Of a stretch of DNA of 64,000 nt, positions 43,436 through 52,739 are shown one piece after another; position 1 is the first letter of the stretch, and each line of letters begins with the position of its first letter. A program made the translations under genes and the position numbers. The notes under the pieces were generated by a model that saw only the letters and a program-made list of their open reading frames with translations, was not told where the DNA came from and made no database searches. This stretch comes from Paenibacillus melissococcoides (lineage in GTDB: Bacteria > Bacillota > Bacilli > Paenibacillales > Paenibacillaceae): positions 372,001 through 436,000 of the forward strand of contig CALYLO010000004.1 in NCBI GenBank assembly GCA_944800085.1, in the 5' to 3' direction.

Positions 43436-43807
43436 TTAATCGACGATCAGCTTCGCGCGCATGTCCTTGTGGCCCGGCCCGCACATGATGGTGCAGAAGA
43501 ATTCATAAGTACCCGGCTGGTCGGGCGTGATGACTTGCTCGGTCTGGTTCGGGTCCAGCTTCAGGCCCAGTTCCTTCACTTCAAGGCCGTGATTGCCCTT
43601 CGCTTCCAAAATAATGCGAACGGACTCGCCCGCCTTGATATGATATTCCGGCTGATCGAACTGGTAGTTGGTCGCTGTGATGACCAATTCGGCATCCGCG
43701 GCTTCGCTTGCGGCCGCTGGTGTATCCGCTTGCGTTCCCCCGCATGCGGCCAGCCCAAGGCTAAGCAAAATGGCGGCTCCTATCGTCCATAGCCTGCTGC
43801 GTCTCAT
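43436..43807 (-). CDS. Cupredoxin-domain lipoprotein
   Basis: A 123-residue protein from ATG 43807 (AAGGGGG six bases before it). The signal peptide ends in a lipobox (SLGLAAC, Cys near residue 21). The mature domain is a cupredoxin with ligands of the CuA type: NHGLEV (His), and near the end FFCTIMCGPGHKDM (two Cys, His, Met), as in cytochrome c oxidase subunit II. It probably binds copper outside the membrane, as an electron carrier or copper chaperone. It is transcribed against cvpA. Confidence 0.88.
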   Translation of the reverse strand: MRRSRLWTIGAAILLSLGLAACGGTQADTPAAASEAADAELVITATNYQFDQPEYHIKAGESVRIILEAKGNHGLEVKELGLKLDPNQTEQVITPDQPGTYEFFCTIMCGPGHKDMRAKLIVD

Positions 43808-43933
43808 GCTCATCCCCCTTATCAGTCCAGTGTAGCGGATGCATTGATGGATTGCCAAGCCTATGCGTGCAAGGAATTCCGTCAATGCCGGCCTGCCGGC
43901 TGACGAGGGGGAGAGTATGGACTTGGAAAAGGA

Positions 43934-44299
43934 TTACCGTCCGGGTTGCGATTCTTTACCGGCTTCAAACGGAGACGCAACCGGGATGAACAGGTCGATC
44001 AACCCGATGACCAGCGCGGCCAGAATGGCGCCCAGAACGCTAACCGTTACGCCGCCGACGAAAAATTGGGCTACATATATGACCAAGGCGCTGGCCAGAA
44101 AGCCGACAATTCCGCGTCCGAACGGCGTAACTTTTTTGCCGAAGATGCCTTCGACAATCCAGCCGATCAATGCGATTACCAAGGCCAGGATCAGGGCACA
44201 CCAGAAGCCGCCTACGGAAAACGCCGGCACAATCCAGCCCGTGACCATCAATACAATTGCCGCGACGATAAATCGAACGACATGGCCGAGAAAATTCAT
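43934..44299 (-). CDS. Four-TM holin-like (YvlD-type) membrane protein
   Basis: A 121-residue protein with four hydrophobic segments covering nearly its whole length (FIVAAIVLMVTGWIVPAF, ALILALVIALIGWIVEGIF, GIVGFLASALVIYVAQFF, VLGAILAALVIGLIDLFI). It matches the 4-TM phage-holin / YvlD group of chromosomal membrane proteins, which is not lytic in known hosts. AAGGAGG precedes ATG 44299. It lies alone, divergent from mutS2. Confidence 0.8.
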   Translation of the reverse strand: MNFLGHVVRFIVAAIVLMVTGWIVPAFSVGGFWCALILALVIALIGWIVEGIFGKKVTPFGRGIVGFLASALVIYVAQFFVGGVTVSVLGAILAALVIGLIDLFIPVASPFEAGKESQPGR

Positions 44300-44449
44300 G
44301 GACTTTCCTCCTTACTCGTTTGAAAGGGTATAGGTTGTGCAACAATTAGTGTAACCTTTTCCTCGATAAACATTAGTGGCAGGTTCAGACATCATAGCTA
44401 TCAAAAGTGAGTTTCGTTATAATGGACACCGAGAGGAGTCGAACTGGTT

Positions 44450-46807
44450 GTGGATTCAAAAATATTGAATACGATGGATTTCCATAAAATACTAGCTTTC
44501 CTTGCCAAACATGCGGCGACCGGGCTGGGAGAGCAGGCCGCGCTGAAGCTGAGGCCGAGCTCGGACTTCGAGGAAGTGAAGCGGCGTCTGCAGGCGACCG
44601 ACGAAGCGATGACGGTCGAGCGCCTCAAGGGCGGACCTCCGCTTGCGGGAGTGAAGGATATTCGGGGAGCGTTGAAGCGGGCGCGGATTCAAGCGATGCT
44701 CAGCTCCACCGAGCTGTGGGATATTTCGGCGCTGCTCTTCGCGGCGCGGCGAACGAAGCGCCATATTGCCGCCGTGCATGAGGAGGAAGCGATCCCGTTA
44801 TTGCATGATCTGGCGGACACGATTAGCGATCAGAAGCAGTTGGAGGAAGACATCCGCCAATGCATCGACGAGCAGGGCGAGATTCTCGACCAGGCCAGCT
44901 TCGAGCTGGCGGCCATCCGGCGGGAGCTCCGTATCGGCGAGACGCGCATCCGGGAGAAGCTGGAGTCGATGATACGCTCCTCGAACGCGGCTAAAATGCT
45001 GCAGGAGCAGCTGATTACGATCCGCAACGACCGGTACGTGATTCCGGTCAAGCAGGAGTACCGGAGCCACTACGGCGGCATCGTCCATGATCAATCCGGT
45101 TCCGGCGCGACGCTGTTCATCGAGCCGGAGGCGATCGTGGCCATGAACAATAAGCTGCGCGAGACCAAGCTGCGGGAGGAGCGGGAGATCGAGCGCATTT
45201 TGTCCCGTCTGACCGAGCAGATCGGCTGGATTGCGGATGTGCTGGAGTATGATACCGGGGCCGTGGAGACGCTGGACTTCATGTTCGCCAAGGCCCGCCT
45301 TGCGCGGGAAATGAAGGCTTCCCTGCCGCGGATGAATGACCGGGGGTTCCTCAAGCTGCGGAAGGCCCGGCATCCGCTGATCCCGGCCGATCAGGTCGTG
45401 CCGATCGACGTGGAATTGGGGAATTCCTATACGTCGATTCTGATCACGGGTCCGAACACCGGCGGAAAGACGGTCACCTTGAAAACCATCGGGCTGTTGA
45501 ACCTGATGGCGATGTCGGGGCTGTTCATCCCGGCGGAGGATGGAAGCCAGATGTGCGTCTTCGATGCCATCTATGCCGATATTGGCGATGAACAGAGCAT
45601 TGAGCAGAGCTTGAGCACGTTCTCAAGCCATTTGACCAATATTATTCGCATTTTGGAGCAAATGACGCCGAAGAGCCTCGTGCTGTTGGACGAGGTCGGA
45701 GCGGGTACGGACCCGGCCGAAGGGTCTGCCTTGGCGATTGCCATTCTGGAGCATATTCATCGGTTGGGCTGCCGGATGGTCGCGACGACGCACTATAGCG
45801 AACTGAAGGCGTATGCCTATGAGCGCAAAGGCGTCATCAACGCCAGCATGGAATTCGATATCCAGACGCTGCGCCCGACCTACCGGCTGCTGGTCGGCGT
45901 TCCCGGCCGAAGCAATGCGTTCGCGATTGCGGAGCGTCTTGGGCTGCCGAAGCCGATTATCGATCATGCGCGCGGCGAAGTGACGGAAGAGGATATGCGC
46001 GTCGAGACGATGATCGCGTCGCTGGAGGACAACCGGCTGAAGGCCGAAGCGGAGCGGGAGACGGCGTCGAAGCTGCGCATGGAGCTGGAAGCGATGAGGC
46101 AGAAGCTGGCCCGCGAGCTGGAGAAGCAGGAGGCGGAGCGGGAGAAGCGGCAGCAGCAGGCGGAAGAGAAGGCGCGCGCCATTGTGGACAAGGCCCGCCG
46201 CGAAGCCCAGGAGATCATCGCCGAGCTGCGGCAGCTGGCGATGGAAGGAGTTCAGGTCAAGGAGCATATGCTGACGGAAGCGCGGAAGCGGCTGGATGAG
46301 GCTGCGCCCGAGGCGAAGCTGGCTGCGAAGCCGAAGCGGGACGCGAAGCCGGTCCGCCGCATTGAAGCGGGGGACGACGTCAGGGTGTACAGCTTGAATC
46401 AAAAGGGCAGCGTCGTCGAGCTTGTCGGCGAGGAAGCGGTCGTTCAGCTCGGCATCATGAAGATGAAGGTGCCGCTTGACGATCTGGAGCTGCTCTCTTC
46501 GGCGAAAACCGCCGCAAAGACCGCGCAGTCAGGCGCGAATGTGAAGCGGACCCGGGGAGAAACGGTCCGTTCCGAGCTCGATCTGCGGGGGGCTAACCTG
46601 GAGGAAGCATTAATGGAAGTCGACCGTTTCCTCGATGAGGCGCTGCTCGGCAATCTGGGGCAGGTCTATATTATTCACGGAAAGGGAACCGGTATCCTCC
46701 GTTCCGGAATTCAGGAATTTTTACGTAAGCACAAGCACGTCAAGAGCTTCCGTCTCGGCAGCTTCGGAGAGGGCGGAACGGGAGTGACCGTAGCTGAGTT
46801 GAAGTAA
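44450..46807 (+). CDS. mutS2: MutS2 endonuclease/ATPase
   Basis: A 785-residue protein from GTG 44450 with GAGAGGAG upstream. It has the MutS core with Walker A GPNTGGKTVTLKT (about 334-346), Walker B LVLLDEVGAGTDP and ATTHYSELKAYA, a long coiled coil (520-630), and a C-terminal Smr nuclease domain (LDLRGANLEEALMEVDRFL, then YIIHGKGTGILRSGI). MutS2 acts on branched DNA and, in Bacillus, on collided ribosomes. Full length, no damage seen. Confidence 0.97.
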   Translation: MDSKILNTMDFHKILAFLAKHAATGLGEQAALKLRPSSDFEEVKRRLQATDEAMTVERLKGGPPLAGVKDIRGALKRARIQAMLSSTELWDISALLFAARRTKRHIAAVHEEEAIPLLHDLADTISDQKQLEEDIRQCIDEQGEILDQASFELAAIRRELRIGETRIREKLESMIRSSNAAKMLQEQLITIRNDRYVIPVKQEYRSHYGGIVHDQSGSGATLFIEPEAIVAMNNKLRETKLREEREIERILSRLTEQIGWIADVLEYDTGAVETLDFMFAKARLAREMKASLPRMNDRGFLKLRKARHPLIPADQVVPIDVELGNSYTSILITGPNTGGKTVTLKTIGLLNLMAMSGLFIPAEDGSQMCVFDAIYADIGDEQSIEQSLSTFSSHLTNIIRILEQMTPKSLVLLDEVGAGTDPAEGSALAIAILEHIHRLGCRMVATTHYSELKAYAYERKGVINASMEFDIQTLRPTYRLLVGVPGRSNAFAIAERLGLPKPIIDHARGEVTEEDMRVETMIASLEDNRLKAEAERETASKLRMELEAMRQKLARELEKQEAEREKRQQQAEEKARAIVDKARREAQEIIAELRQLAMEGVQVKEHMLTEARKRLDEAAPEAKLAAKPKRDAKPVRRIEAGDDVRVYSLNQKGSVVELVGEEAVVQLGIMKMKVPLDDLELLSSAKTAAKTAQSGANVKRTRGETVRSELDLRGANLEEALMEVDRFLDEALLGNLGQVYIIHGKGTGILRSGIQEFLRKHKHVKSFRLGSFGEGGTGVTVAELK

Positions 46808-46835
46808 AATATCTGGAGACCAAAGGGGGAGCACC

Positions 46836-47255
46836 GTGGAAGTGATGATTGAACAATGGCTGAGCAATCCTTACGTATCCATGATTGCTTATTTTTCCGT
46901 AGCCGTGCTGGCTTTAGTGCTGCTGTTGTCCATTTTCGAGCTGGTGACGAGATACAAGTGCTGGGATGAGATCCGCAAGGGGAATCTCAGCGTTGCGATG
47001 GCCACGTCCGGTAAAATCTTCGGGATATGCAATATTTTTCGCTTCGGAATCGTGGCCAGGGATTCTTTGTACACATCCTTGCTATGGGCTGCGCTCGGAT
47101 ACGTGCTGTTGCTTGCCGCCTACTTTTTATTCGGCTTCCTGATGCCTTATTTCCGGCTGGATGAAGAGATCGAGAAGGATAACCGGGCGGTCGGACTGTT
47201 GGCGATGATTATTTCCATTTCGCTGTCCTATATTATCGGGGCGAGCATCAAGTGA
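46836..47255 (+). CDS. DUF350-family membrane protein
   Basis: A 139-residue protein from GTG 46836 (AAGGGGGAG upstream) with four hydrophobic segments. ELVTRYKCWDEIRKGNLSVA, then MATSGKIFGICNIFRFGI is typical for DUF350. The function of the family is not known to me. It follows mutS2 by 28 bases and is probably in the same operon. Confidence 0.8.
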   Translation: MEVMIEQWLSNPYVSMIAYFSVAVLALVLLLSIFELVTRYKCWDEIRKGNLSVAMATSGKIFGICNIFRFGIVARDSLYTSLLWAALGYVLLLAAYFLFGFLMPYFRLDEEIEKDNRAVGLLAMIISISLSYIIGASIK

Positions 47256-47307
47256 TGCCGCCTGACGCCGCGGGTTGATCTCCATGACGTCTGGGGAGGG
47301 ATGCGGA

Positions 47308-47391
47308 ATGAAGTATTTATGGGGCGCGCTGTTTGCGCTGGCTGCGATATTTTTCATTATCGGGATTATTTATTGGAGAAATATAGGGTGA
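47308..47391 (+). CDS. Tiny membrane protein, 27 aa
   Basis: ATG 47308 follows GGGGAGGG and encodes 27 residues, almost all one transmembrane helix (KYLWGALFALAAIFFIIG, then IIYWRNIG). It lies 52 bases after the DUF350 gene and 16 bases before the next gene, with good ribosome sites on both sides, so it is likely real. Function unknown. Confidence 0.6.
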   Translation: MKYLWGALFALAAIFFIIGIIYWRNIG

Positions 47392-47407
47392 AAAGGAGTC
47401 GAAGCCG

Positions 47408-47941
47408 ATGAGCGAAACCGGCAAAACAATATGTCCTTGGTGCGATACGGAGATCATGTGGGATGAGGAACTGGGCCCGGAGGAAGAATGTCCGCATTGC
47501 CATAATGAGCTGAATAATTACCGCACGCTCAATATCGAGCTGGAAAAGGAAGAAGACGAAGGGACCGCCTCCGGAGAGCGGGAGGATGAGGAAGAGCCCG
47601 AAGAAAAGGGCTGGTCCAACTTCGGTTGGGATGATGGAGGCGTGCTGTACAGCGATACGGATACGCTTCGTTATCAGGAAGGCGTCGACCAGGTCCTGCA
47701 CAGCCAGGAGGAAGTCCCGGAATGTCCGCACTGCCGTGAATATATGCTGCTTGCCGGCACGGAGACGGTATCCGGATCGGGCTTCAAGCCGGCCAAGCCG
47801 GAAGCGCTGGGGGCGCCACTGCTTCAGCCGCCGTTCGAGCTGAACGTCTATGTGTGCACGTCCTGCTTCCAGGTGTCCAAACTATTGGCGGCGCCTTATC
47901 GCGAAGCGATGATGGAAAATGTGAGAAATGCGAAAGCTTAA
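47408..47941 (+). CDS. Zinc-ribbon protein, 177 aa, unrecognised
   Basis: A protein with two Cys4-type sites: CPWC (residues 9-12) with CPHC (28-31) at the N-terminus, and CPHC (about 103) with CTSC (about 153) in the C-terminal half. Between them lies a very acidic linker (KEEDEGTASGEREDEEEPEE). AAAAGGAGTCG precedes ATG 47408. Zinc ribbons with an acidic linker suggest protein or nucleic acid contacts in the cytoplasm. It appears to be conserved in Paenibacillus-type genomes from memory, but the function is unknown. Confidence 0.75.
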   Translation: MSETGKTICPWCDTEIMWDEELGPEEECPHCHNELNNYRTLNIELEKEEDEGTASGEREDEEEPEEKGWSNFGWDDGGVLYSDTDTLRYQEGVDQVLHSQEEVPECPHCREYMLLAGTETVSGSGFKPAKPEALGAPLLQPPFELNVYVCTSCFQVSKLLAAPYREAMMENVRNAKA

Positions 47942-48023
47942 TAAATAAGACGCCTGCTTTGGGGCAAGTTAAAAGCTGTAACCATATGGCTACCAGCTCT
48001 GAAAGCGGGGAGGGTTCACCTTC

Positions 48024-49226
48024 GTGAAAGCGCGTCTTGACGGCCAGTCTTTGTTGCTCTTGGTCGTATTCGGTCTATTTTCGTTGGCGAACGCCCTGTC
48101 CGGGACGTTCGTCAATGTTTTTTTATGGAAGATGAAATCGGAATTCGCCTTTATTGGCTGGTTTGCCTTGATGCAGCAAGTGGCCATTGGCATCGTGTTC
48201 TATTTTGCCGGGAAATGGGTGAAGGAAGGCAATAAAATGAACTGCCTTCGCCTGGGGATTGCCCTGTCCGCCCTGTTCTACGCAGCGGTCCTATGGCTCG
48301 GCAAAGGCGCGGTACATTACATGCTTCCGCTCGGCTTGATACTGGGGTCCGCCAGCGGAGCGTTTTGGCTGGCATATAATGTCATTTATTTTGAGATTAC
48401 GGACGCGGACAACCGCGATTTGTACAATGGCTGGGCAGGGCTGGTCGGATCCTGCTGCGCCATGATTGCCCCATGGGTATCCGGCTTCCTGATCTCCAAG
48501 CTGGGGGGAGATCGGGGGTATACGCTAATATTTACGAGTTCACTCGTCGTGTTTGTCGGAGCCGGCATATTCAGCTTCTGGCTGCACAAGCGGCCGCCGC
48601 AAGGAGCCTACCGCTGGTCGCTGCCGTTTACCGCCTGGAAGCCGAAGCATAGCCCGTGGCGCGCTGCCTTGCCCGCGCTGGGCGCCCAGGGGGTGCGAGA
48701 AGGCGTATTCTACTTCCTGATCGGGCTCGTCGTCTATATCACGACAACCAACGAGCTGAAGCTGGGGAACTACACGCTTATCACTTCGGCTGTCGCGCTT
48801 GTCAGCTTCTATCTTGCGGGCCGGCTGTACCGCGCTTCCTATCGCGCCGCAGGCATGATCGCGGGAAGCGTGGCGATGGCGGCGGCCATTGTCCCTTTAT
48901 TTATTCAGGTAAATTATGCGATGCTAATCCTGTTCGGCGTCATCACTTCCTTGTTCTCGCCGCTGTTCATCGTGCCGATGACCTCTTCCACCTTCGATAT
49001 TTTGGGACGGGATGACAAATCGGTCAAGCAGCGGGTGGAGCTGACCGTCGTCCGCGAATTCGGTCTGTTGGCCGGAAGAATATTGGGGATCGCGGCCTTT
49101 ATCGCGCTGGTCAGCTGGCGGACCGAGCAGTGGGCTATTGTCGGGTTCCTCGCTGTTACCGGAAGCGTGCCGATGATTGGCGCCCTGTTCATGCAGCGGC
49201 TCGTCAAGCAGGCGGTCAAGCAGTAG
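48024..49226 (+). CDS. MFS transporter, 400 aa
   Basis: Starts at GTG 48024 with GGGGAGGG upstream. About 12 hydrophobic segments. The loop between TM2 and TM3 has YFAGKWVKEGNKMNCLRLG and TM5 has GLVGSCCAMIAPWVSGFLI, as in the major facilitator fold. I cannot name the substrate. Neighbours give no clear pathway hint. The C-terminus (FMQRLVKQAVKQ) is basic and cytoplasmic. Confidence 0.85.
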   Translation: MKARLDGQSLLLLVVFGLFSLANALSGTFVNVFLWKMKSEFAFIGWFALMQQVAIGIVFYFAGKWVKEGNKMNCLRLGIALSALFYAAVLWLGKGAVHYMLPLGLILGSASGAFWLAYNVIYFEITDADNRDLYNGWAGLVGSCCAMIAPWVSGFLISKLGGDRGYTLIFTSSLVVFVGAGIFSFWLHKRPPQGAYRWSLPFTAWKPKHSPWRAALPALGAQGVREGVFYFLIGLVVYITTTNELKLGNYTLITSAVALVSFYLAGRLYRASYRAAGMIAGSVAMAAAIVPLFIQVNYAMLILFGVITSLFSPLFIVPMTSSTFDILGRDDKSVKQRVELTVVREFGLLAGRILGIAAFIALVSWRTEQWAIVGFLAVTGSVPMIGALFMQRLVKQAVKQ

Positions 49227-49588
49227 CGCCGCTCCTGGAGACGAAGATGCCGTCCGCGGTCGTGTCGCGGCACGTTGCCCCCGCAGCGGACGGCTGGAAT
49301 GTCCAGCGGCTCGAGCTAACGGAACAAAGCGGCATCCCCGGTCTTGAACGGACAGGCCATCTATCCCCTCACTTGTTCATGCGAGGAACGGCCTTGTCAT
49401 GACGTTCTCCTGCATTCGGAAATGCCGGATCAGCAGGTTCCGATGGGGCCAGGTCGCGAACCGCCGAACCGGCTCCCAAGTTCATGCGTCCTCTCTCGGT
49501 TTCTACGAATTTACATATTTTCCTTGGCAGAGACTCATAATACAAACGATACCATCACTTTCACGATTGAAAGGAGCACAAATCAACT
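49227..49588. other. Intergenic region before spore-coat genes
   Basis: Several short frames overlap here but none has a good ribosome site. A sporulation-type promoter for the coat genes may lie near 49525-49550 (CATAATACAAAC). Confidence 0.4.
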
Positions 49589-49855
49589 ATGCCATACGGA
49601 CAACAGAGCCAGCTTTCGATGAAGCCGCTATCGGCGAAAGAATTGGAATATATCGTAGATTCCATTTCCAATGAAGATTTGCTGATCAAGCAGTGCGCGG
49701 CGACGGCGGCGAGCACGAATCATCCCGCCATCCAGCAGACGCTGAGCCAGATGGCGTCGGCGCATCAGCAGCATTTGAATGTGCTGGTGCAATCGCTCCA
49801 GCAGCATGCCCAGATCGCGCCGACTCACGCCCAACAGCAGAACCAGTCCCAATAA
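49589..49855 (+). CDS. Small spore-coat-like protein, 88 aa
   Basis: AAAGGAGCAC precedes ATG 49589. The helical middle (LSAKELEYIVDSISNEDLLI, then KQCAATAASTNHPAIQQTL) resembles the short CotF-like proteins that come paired with a longer CotF in Paenibacillus and Bacillus. The end is Gln/His-rich (HAQIAPTHAQQQNQSQ). The gene is followed after 24 bases by cotF, probably the same mother-cell operon. Confidence 0.7.
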   Translation: MPYGQQSQLSMKPLSAKELEYIVDSISNEDLLIKQCAATAASTNHPAIQQTLSQMASAHQQHLNVLVQSLQQHAQIAPTHAQQQNQSQ

Positions 49856-49879
49856 CGAGACTGACAGGAGGTTAAGACT

Positions 49880-50335
49880 ATGAACGGCACTTCGATGAGC
49901 GGGTTCATGCCCGAGAAAGATTTGTTACATACGATTCTGAATGACTTGAAGCGCACTTCAAGAGAATATGCGACAGGCGTAACCGAGGCGGCTTGCCCTT
50001 CCGTTCGCCAGATGTTCACCGATCTTGCGAACAGCACACTTCAGATGCAAGGCCAACTGTTCAACCTGATGCAGCAGCAAAATATGTATTCCGTCGCCTC
50101 CCCGGCGCTTCGGGAGGAAGTCAACAAGCGGCTGCGCGACCAGGAGCAGACGATGCAGAAAGCGAACCAGTTCGTCCAGCAGAAGCTGCAAGCGCAGCAG
50201 GGCTACGGCGCCGGCTTTTCCGGGCAGGGCGGATATCAGCCGCAGCCACAGCAGCAAGCTCCATACCATCCGGAGCAGCAAGTCTCGTACCAGACGCAGT
50301 CGGCAAGCAGCCGCTACTCCGATTATCTATCCTAG
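49880..50335 (+). CDS. CotF-family spore coat protein
   Basis: A 151-residue protein with CAGGAGG before ATG 49880. The N-terminal half is the CotF-type four-helix core (PEKDLLHTILNDLKRTSREY, then EAACPSVRQMFTDLANSTLQ). The C-terminal 60 residues are a Gln/Pro/Tyr-rich tail (GYQPQPQQQAPYHPEQQVSY) suited to cross-linking in the coat. Expression in the mother cell late in sporulation is expected from the family. Confidence 0.88.
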   Translation: MNGTSMSGFMPEKDLLHTILNDLKRTSREYATGVTEAACPSVRQMFTDLANSTLQMQGQLFNLMQQQNMYSVASPALREEVNKRLRDQEQTMQKANQFVQQKLQAQQGYGAGFSGQGGYQPQPQQQAPYHPEQQVSYQTQSASSRYSDYLS

Positions 50336-50501
50336 CTTGCTGCCATACAGCCGCTTTTCCGATTCCATGGAAGGGCGGCTGTTGCTGTTCCGGCAACCGC
50401 GCCTGACATATGTTTGTGCTGGTGTGGATCGGCAAAAAGGTGTATCATATTGAAATATCAAAGAATATATCGGCTGATTTGCAGGCACGTCGAGGGAGGC
50501 A

Positions 50502-51008
50502 ATGGGAATGACAGATTTAAGCTCGCTTGATATTGAAATACTCAAATTGTTAAAAGAGGACGCCCGCCGTTCCCCGGACCTAATCGCCACGATGCTGGGG
50601 GTTGAGGTCGAAGAGGTTCAATCGGCGATCGCTGAAATGGAACGAAAGCATGTTATTGTTAAATATTCGACGGTGGTGAACTGGAGCAAGGTCGATGACG
50701 AGATGGTCACGGCTCTGATTGAAGTCCAGATTACGCCGGAGCGCGGCCGCGGATTTGAAGGGATCGCCGAACGAATCTATCTGTTCCCGCAGGTCAAGGC
50801 GGTCTACCTGATGTCGGGTTCTTATGATCTGCAGGTCGAGGTTCAAGGCAAAAGCTTGCGCGAGGTGGCGGCGTTCGTCTCGGATAAGCTGTCGCCGATC
50901 GAATCGGTGTTGTCGACCAAGACGCATTTCATTCTCAAAAAATATAAGCAAGACGGCATCATCTATGAAGAGCGCGAGGACGATCAACGTCTCGTCGTAA
51001 CCCCGTGA
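50502..51008 (+). CDS. Lrp/AsnC-family transcriptional regulator
   Basis: A 168-residue regulator: an N-terminal helix-turn-helix (SLDIEILKLLKEDARRSPDL) and a C-terminal RAM/effector domain (VTALIEVQITPERGRGFEGI, then VKAVYLMSGSYDLQVEVQ). GGGAGG precedes ATG 50502; ATG 50508 is also possible. It lies 13 bases before an aminotransferase gene with which it is regularly paired in Bacilli, so it probably senses an amino acid and controls that operon. Confidence 0.92.
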   Translation: MGMTDLSSLDIEILKLLKEDARRSPDLIATMLGVEVEEVQSAIAEMERKHVIVKYSTVVNWSKVDDEMVTALIEVQITPERGRGFEGIAERIYLFPQVKAVYLMSGSYDLQVEVQGKSLREVAAFVSDKLSPIESVLSTKTHFILKKYKQDGIIYEEREDDQRLVVTP

Positions 51009-51021
51009 GAGGTGACAGATC

Positions 51022-52230
51022 ATGATTAAGGAAGAGGAGAAGCAGGGGACGAACCGTTCCATGCATCAATACATTAATCCGCTGGTCCGGGATATTCCGC
51101 CTTCCGGCATCCGCAGGTTCTTCGACATGGCGGTATCCAGCAAGGATATTATCACCCTCGGGGTAGGGGAACCGGATTTCTGCACGCCTTGGCATGTGCG
51201 CGAAGCCTGCGTCTATTCTTTGGAGCGGGGACGGACCAAATATACGTCCAACGCGGGGATGCCGGAGCTGCGGGAGGAGATTGCGAAATATTTGGATGAA
51301 TCATTCAAGGTTACGTATGATCCTGCCGATGAAATCATTGTAACGGTAGGCGGCTCGGAAGCGATCGATCTGGCGCTGCGGACGCTTGTCGCTCCGGGCG
51401 ATGAGATTCTCATACCCGAGCCAAGCTATATCTCGTATTCGCCGATCGTGTCGATCGGCGGCGGGGTACCGGTCGGAATCGAGACGTTCGCGAAGGATAA
51501 CTTTAAGCTGACTGCCGAAGGGCTCCTGGCGAAAATTACGCCGAAATCGAAAGTGCTCATTCTCTGTTATCCGAGCAACCCGACAGGCGGCATCATGACC
51601 TATGAGGACTGGCTGCCGATCGCGAAGATCGTGGAGGAGAACGATCTCATTGTCATTTCCGACGAGATCTACGCCGAGTTGACCTATGATCAGAAGCATG
51701 TCAGCTTCTCGTCCGTGCCGGGGATGAAGGATCGCACGATTCTGGTAAGCGGCTTTTCGAAGGCTTTTGCGATGACCGGCTGGCGCATGGGCTACGCATG
51801 CGGCCACAAGGAACTTATTTCGGCCATGCTCAAAATCCATCAATATACGGTCATGTGCGCCCCGATTATGGGCCAGATCGCCGCGCTGGAAGCATTGAAG
51901 CACGGGCATGAAGAGAAGGATCGCATGGTCGAGTCGTACAACCAGCGGCGCCGCCTTATCGTCAAGGGGCTGCGCGAGATCGGGCTTGACTGCCACGAGC
52001 CGCAGGGCGCCTTCTATGCTTTCCCTTCGATTCAATCGACTGGGCTTACCTCCGAGGAGTTCGCGCATCGGCTCCTGTTCGAGGCGAAGGTGGCGGCGGT
52101 GCCGGGAGACGTATTCGGCTTGGGCGGCGAAGGCTTCATCCGCTGCTCCTACGCGACATCGGTATCGCAGTTGAATGAAGCGCTGGATCGAATGGGGCGT
52201 TTCCTCGACAAGATTAAGCAGGAATTGTGA
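51022..52230 (+). CDS. Class I aminotransferase (PatA/aspartate-type)
   Basis: A 402-residue PLP enzyme. VSGFSKAFAMTGWRMGY carries the PLP lysine, and LCYPSNPTGG and ISDEIYAELTYD are the cofactor-ring motifs. It matches subgroup I-gamma aminotransferases such as B. subtilis PatA/AlaT. Substrate (Asp, Ala, aromatic or N-acetyl-diaminopimelate) cannot be set from sequence alone. Pairing with an Lrp-type gene supports a role in amino acid turnover. Confidence 0.92.
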   Translation: MIKEEEKQGTNRSMHQYINPLVRDIPPSGIRRFFDMAVSSKDIITLGVGEPDFCTPWHVREACVYSLERGRTKYTSNAGMPELREEIAKYLDESFKVTYDPADEIIVTVGGSEAIDLALRTLVAPGDEILIPEPSYISYSPIVSIGGGVPVGIETFAKDNFKLTAEGLLAKITPKSKVLILCYPSNPTGGIMTYEDWLPIAKIVEENDLIVISDEIYAELTYDQKHVSFSSVPGMKDRTILVSGFSKAFAMTGWRMGYACGHKELISAMLKIHQYTVMCAPIMGQIAALEALKHGHEEKDRMVESYNQRRRLIVKGLREIGLDCHEPQGAFYAFPSIQSTGLTSEEFAHRLLFEAKVAAVPGDVFGLGGEGFIRCSYATSVSQLNEALDRMGRFLDKIKQEL

Positions 52231-52376
52231 AAAAAATTCAAATAGAACTAAAATGAACTAGTTTTCTTTTCCTTCATCTGGTATAATATAACATGTCTCG
52301 CGTGATTATCCCATCAAATGGCACAGATGGGCGATGGTGGGGTTTCGAGGATCCAGCTGCGAAAGGAGGAAAGGGC

Positions 52377-52640
52377 TTGTTTTGTTCGAACTACACCTTG
52401 ACGACGTATTCACGTAGTTTACTGAGAGAAGATGGATCTCATCCCAAATGGTCGGGCAAAACAAGAAACGTTTCGTCCAAGATGCTTGCTCTGGAACAGG
52501 AGATAAGGATTTTGCGCAAGCAAATGGAGCAGATGTTTCAAGAAGAGCAGTCTTTCACGGCTGAAAGCATGATTGAAATCAGCAGCATGCTGGACTTGAA
52601 GATTAACGAGTACATGAAATCGCTCGGCAAGCGATCTTAA
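52377..52640 (+). CDS. Spo0E-like aspartyl-phosphate phosphatase
   Basis: I place the start at TTG 52377 because AAAGGAGGAAAGG precedes it, giving 87 residues. An upstream ATG 52293 has no ribosome site. Residues 38-80 form the Spo0E helical hairpin with the SxxLD-type signature (SSMLDLKINEYM) that contacts Spo0A~P. Such proteins remove phosphate from Spo0A and delay sporulation. The N-terminal 30 residues are not part of the family and could reflect a wrong start. Confidence 0.75.
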   Translation: MFCSNYTLTTYSRSLLREDGSHPKWSGKTRNVSSKMLALEQEIRILRKQMEQMFQEEQSFTAESMIEISSMLDLKINEYMKSLGKRS

Positions 52641-52646
52641 CATACC

Positions 52647-52673
52647 GAAGACCCTGAGGGGTCTTCTTTTTTT
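52647..52673 (+). terminator. Terminator after the Spo0E-like gene
   Basis: GAAGACCC-TGA-GGGGTCTTC with seven T after it; classic intrinsic terminator. Confidence 0.9.
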
Positions 52674-52739
52674 GCTTATGCCGTTTGTGATATAGTTGGG
52701 GGTAGACGGAGAGACATGCTGGAGAAAGGGGAACACATC

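Noticed and set aside
43934..44299. Prophage lysis holin
   Set aside because: It matches the chromosomal 4-TM YvlD-like group and stands alone beside core genes with no endolysin.
49244..49560. Overlapping short frames after the MFS gene as possible small genes
   Set aside because: None has a convincing start; translations look random. More likely leader or promoter DNA of the coat genes.
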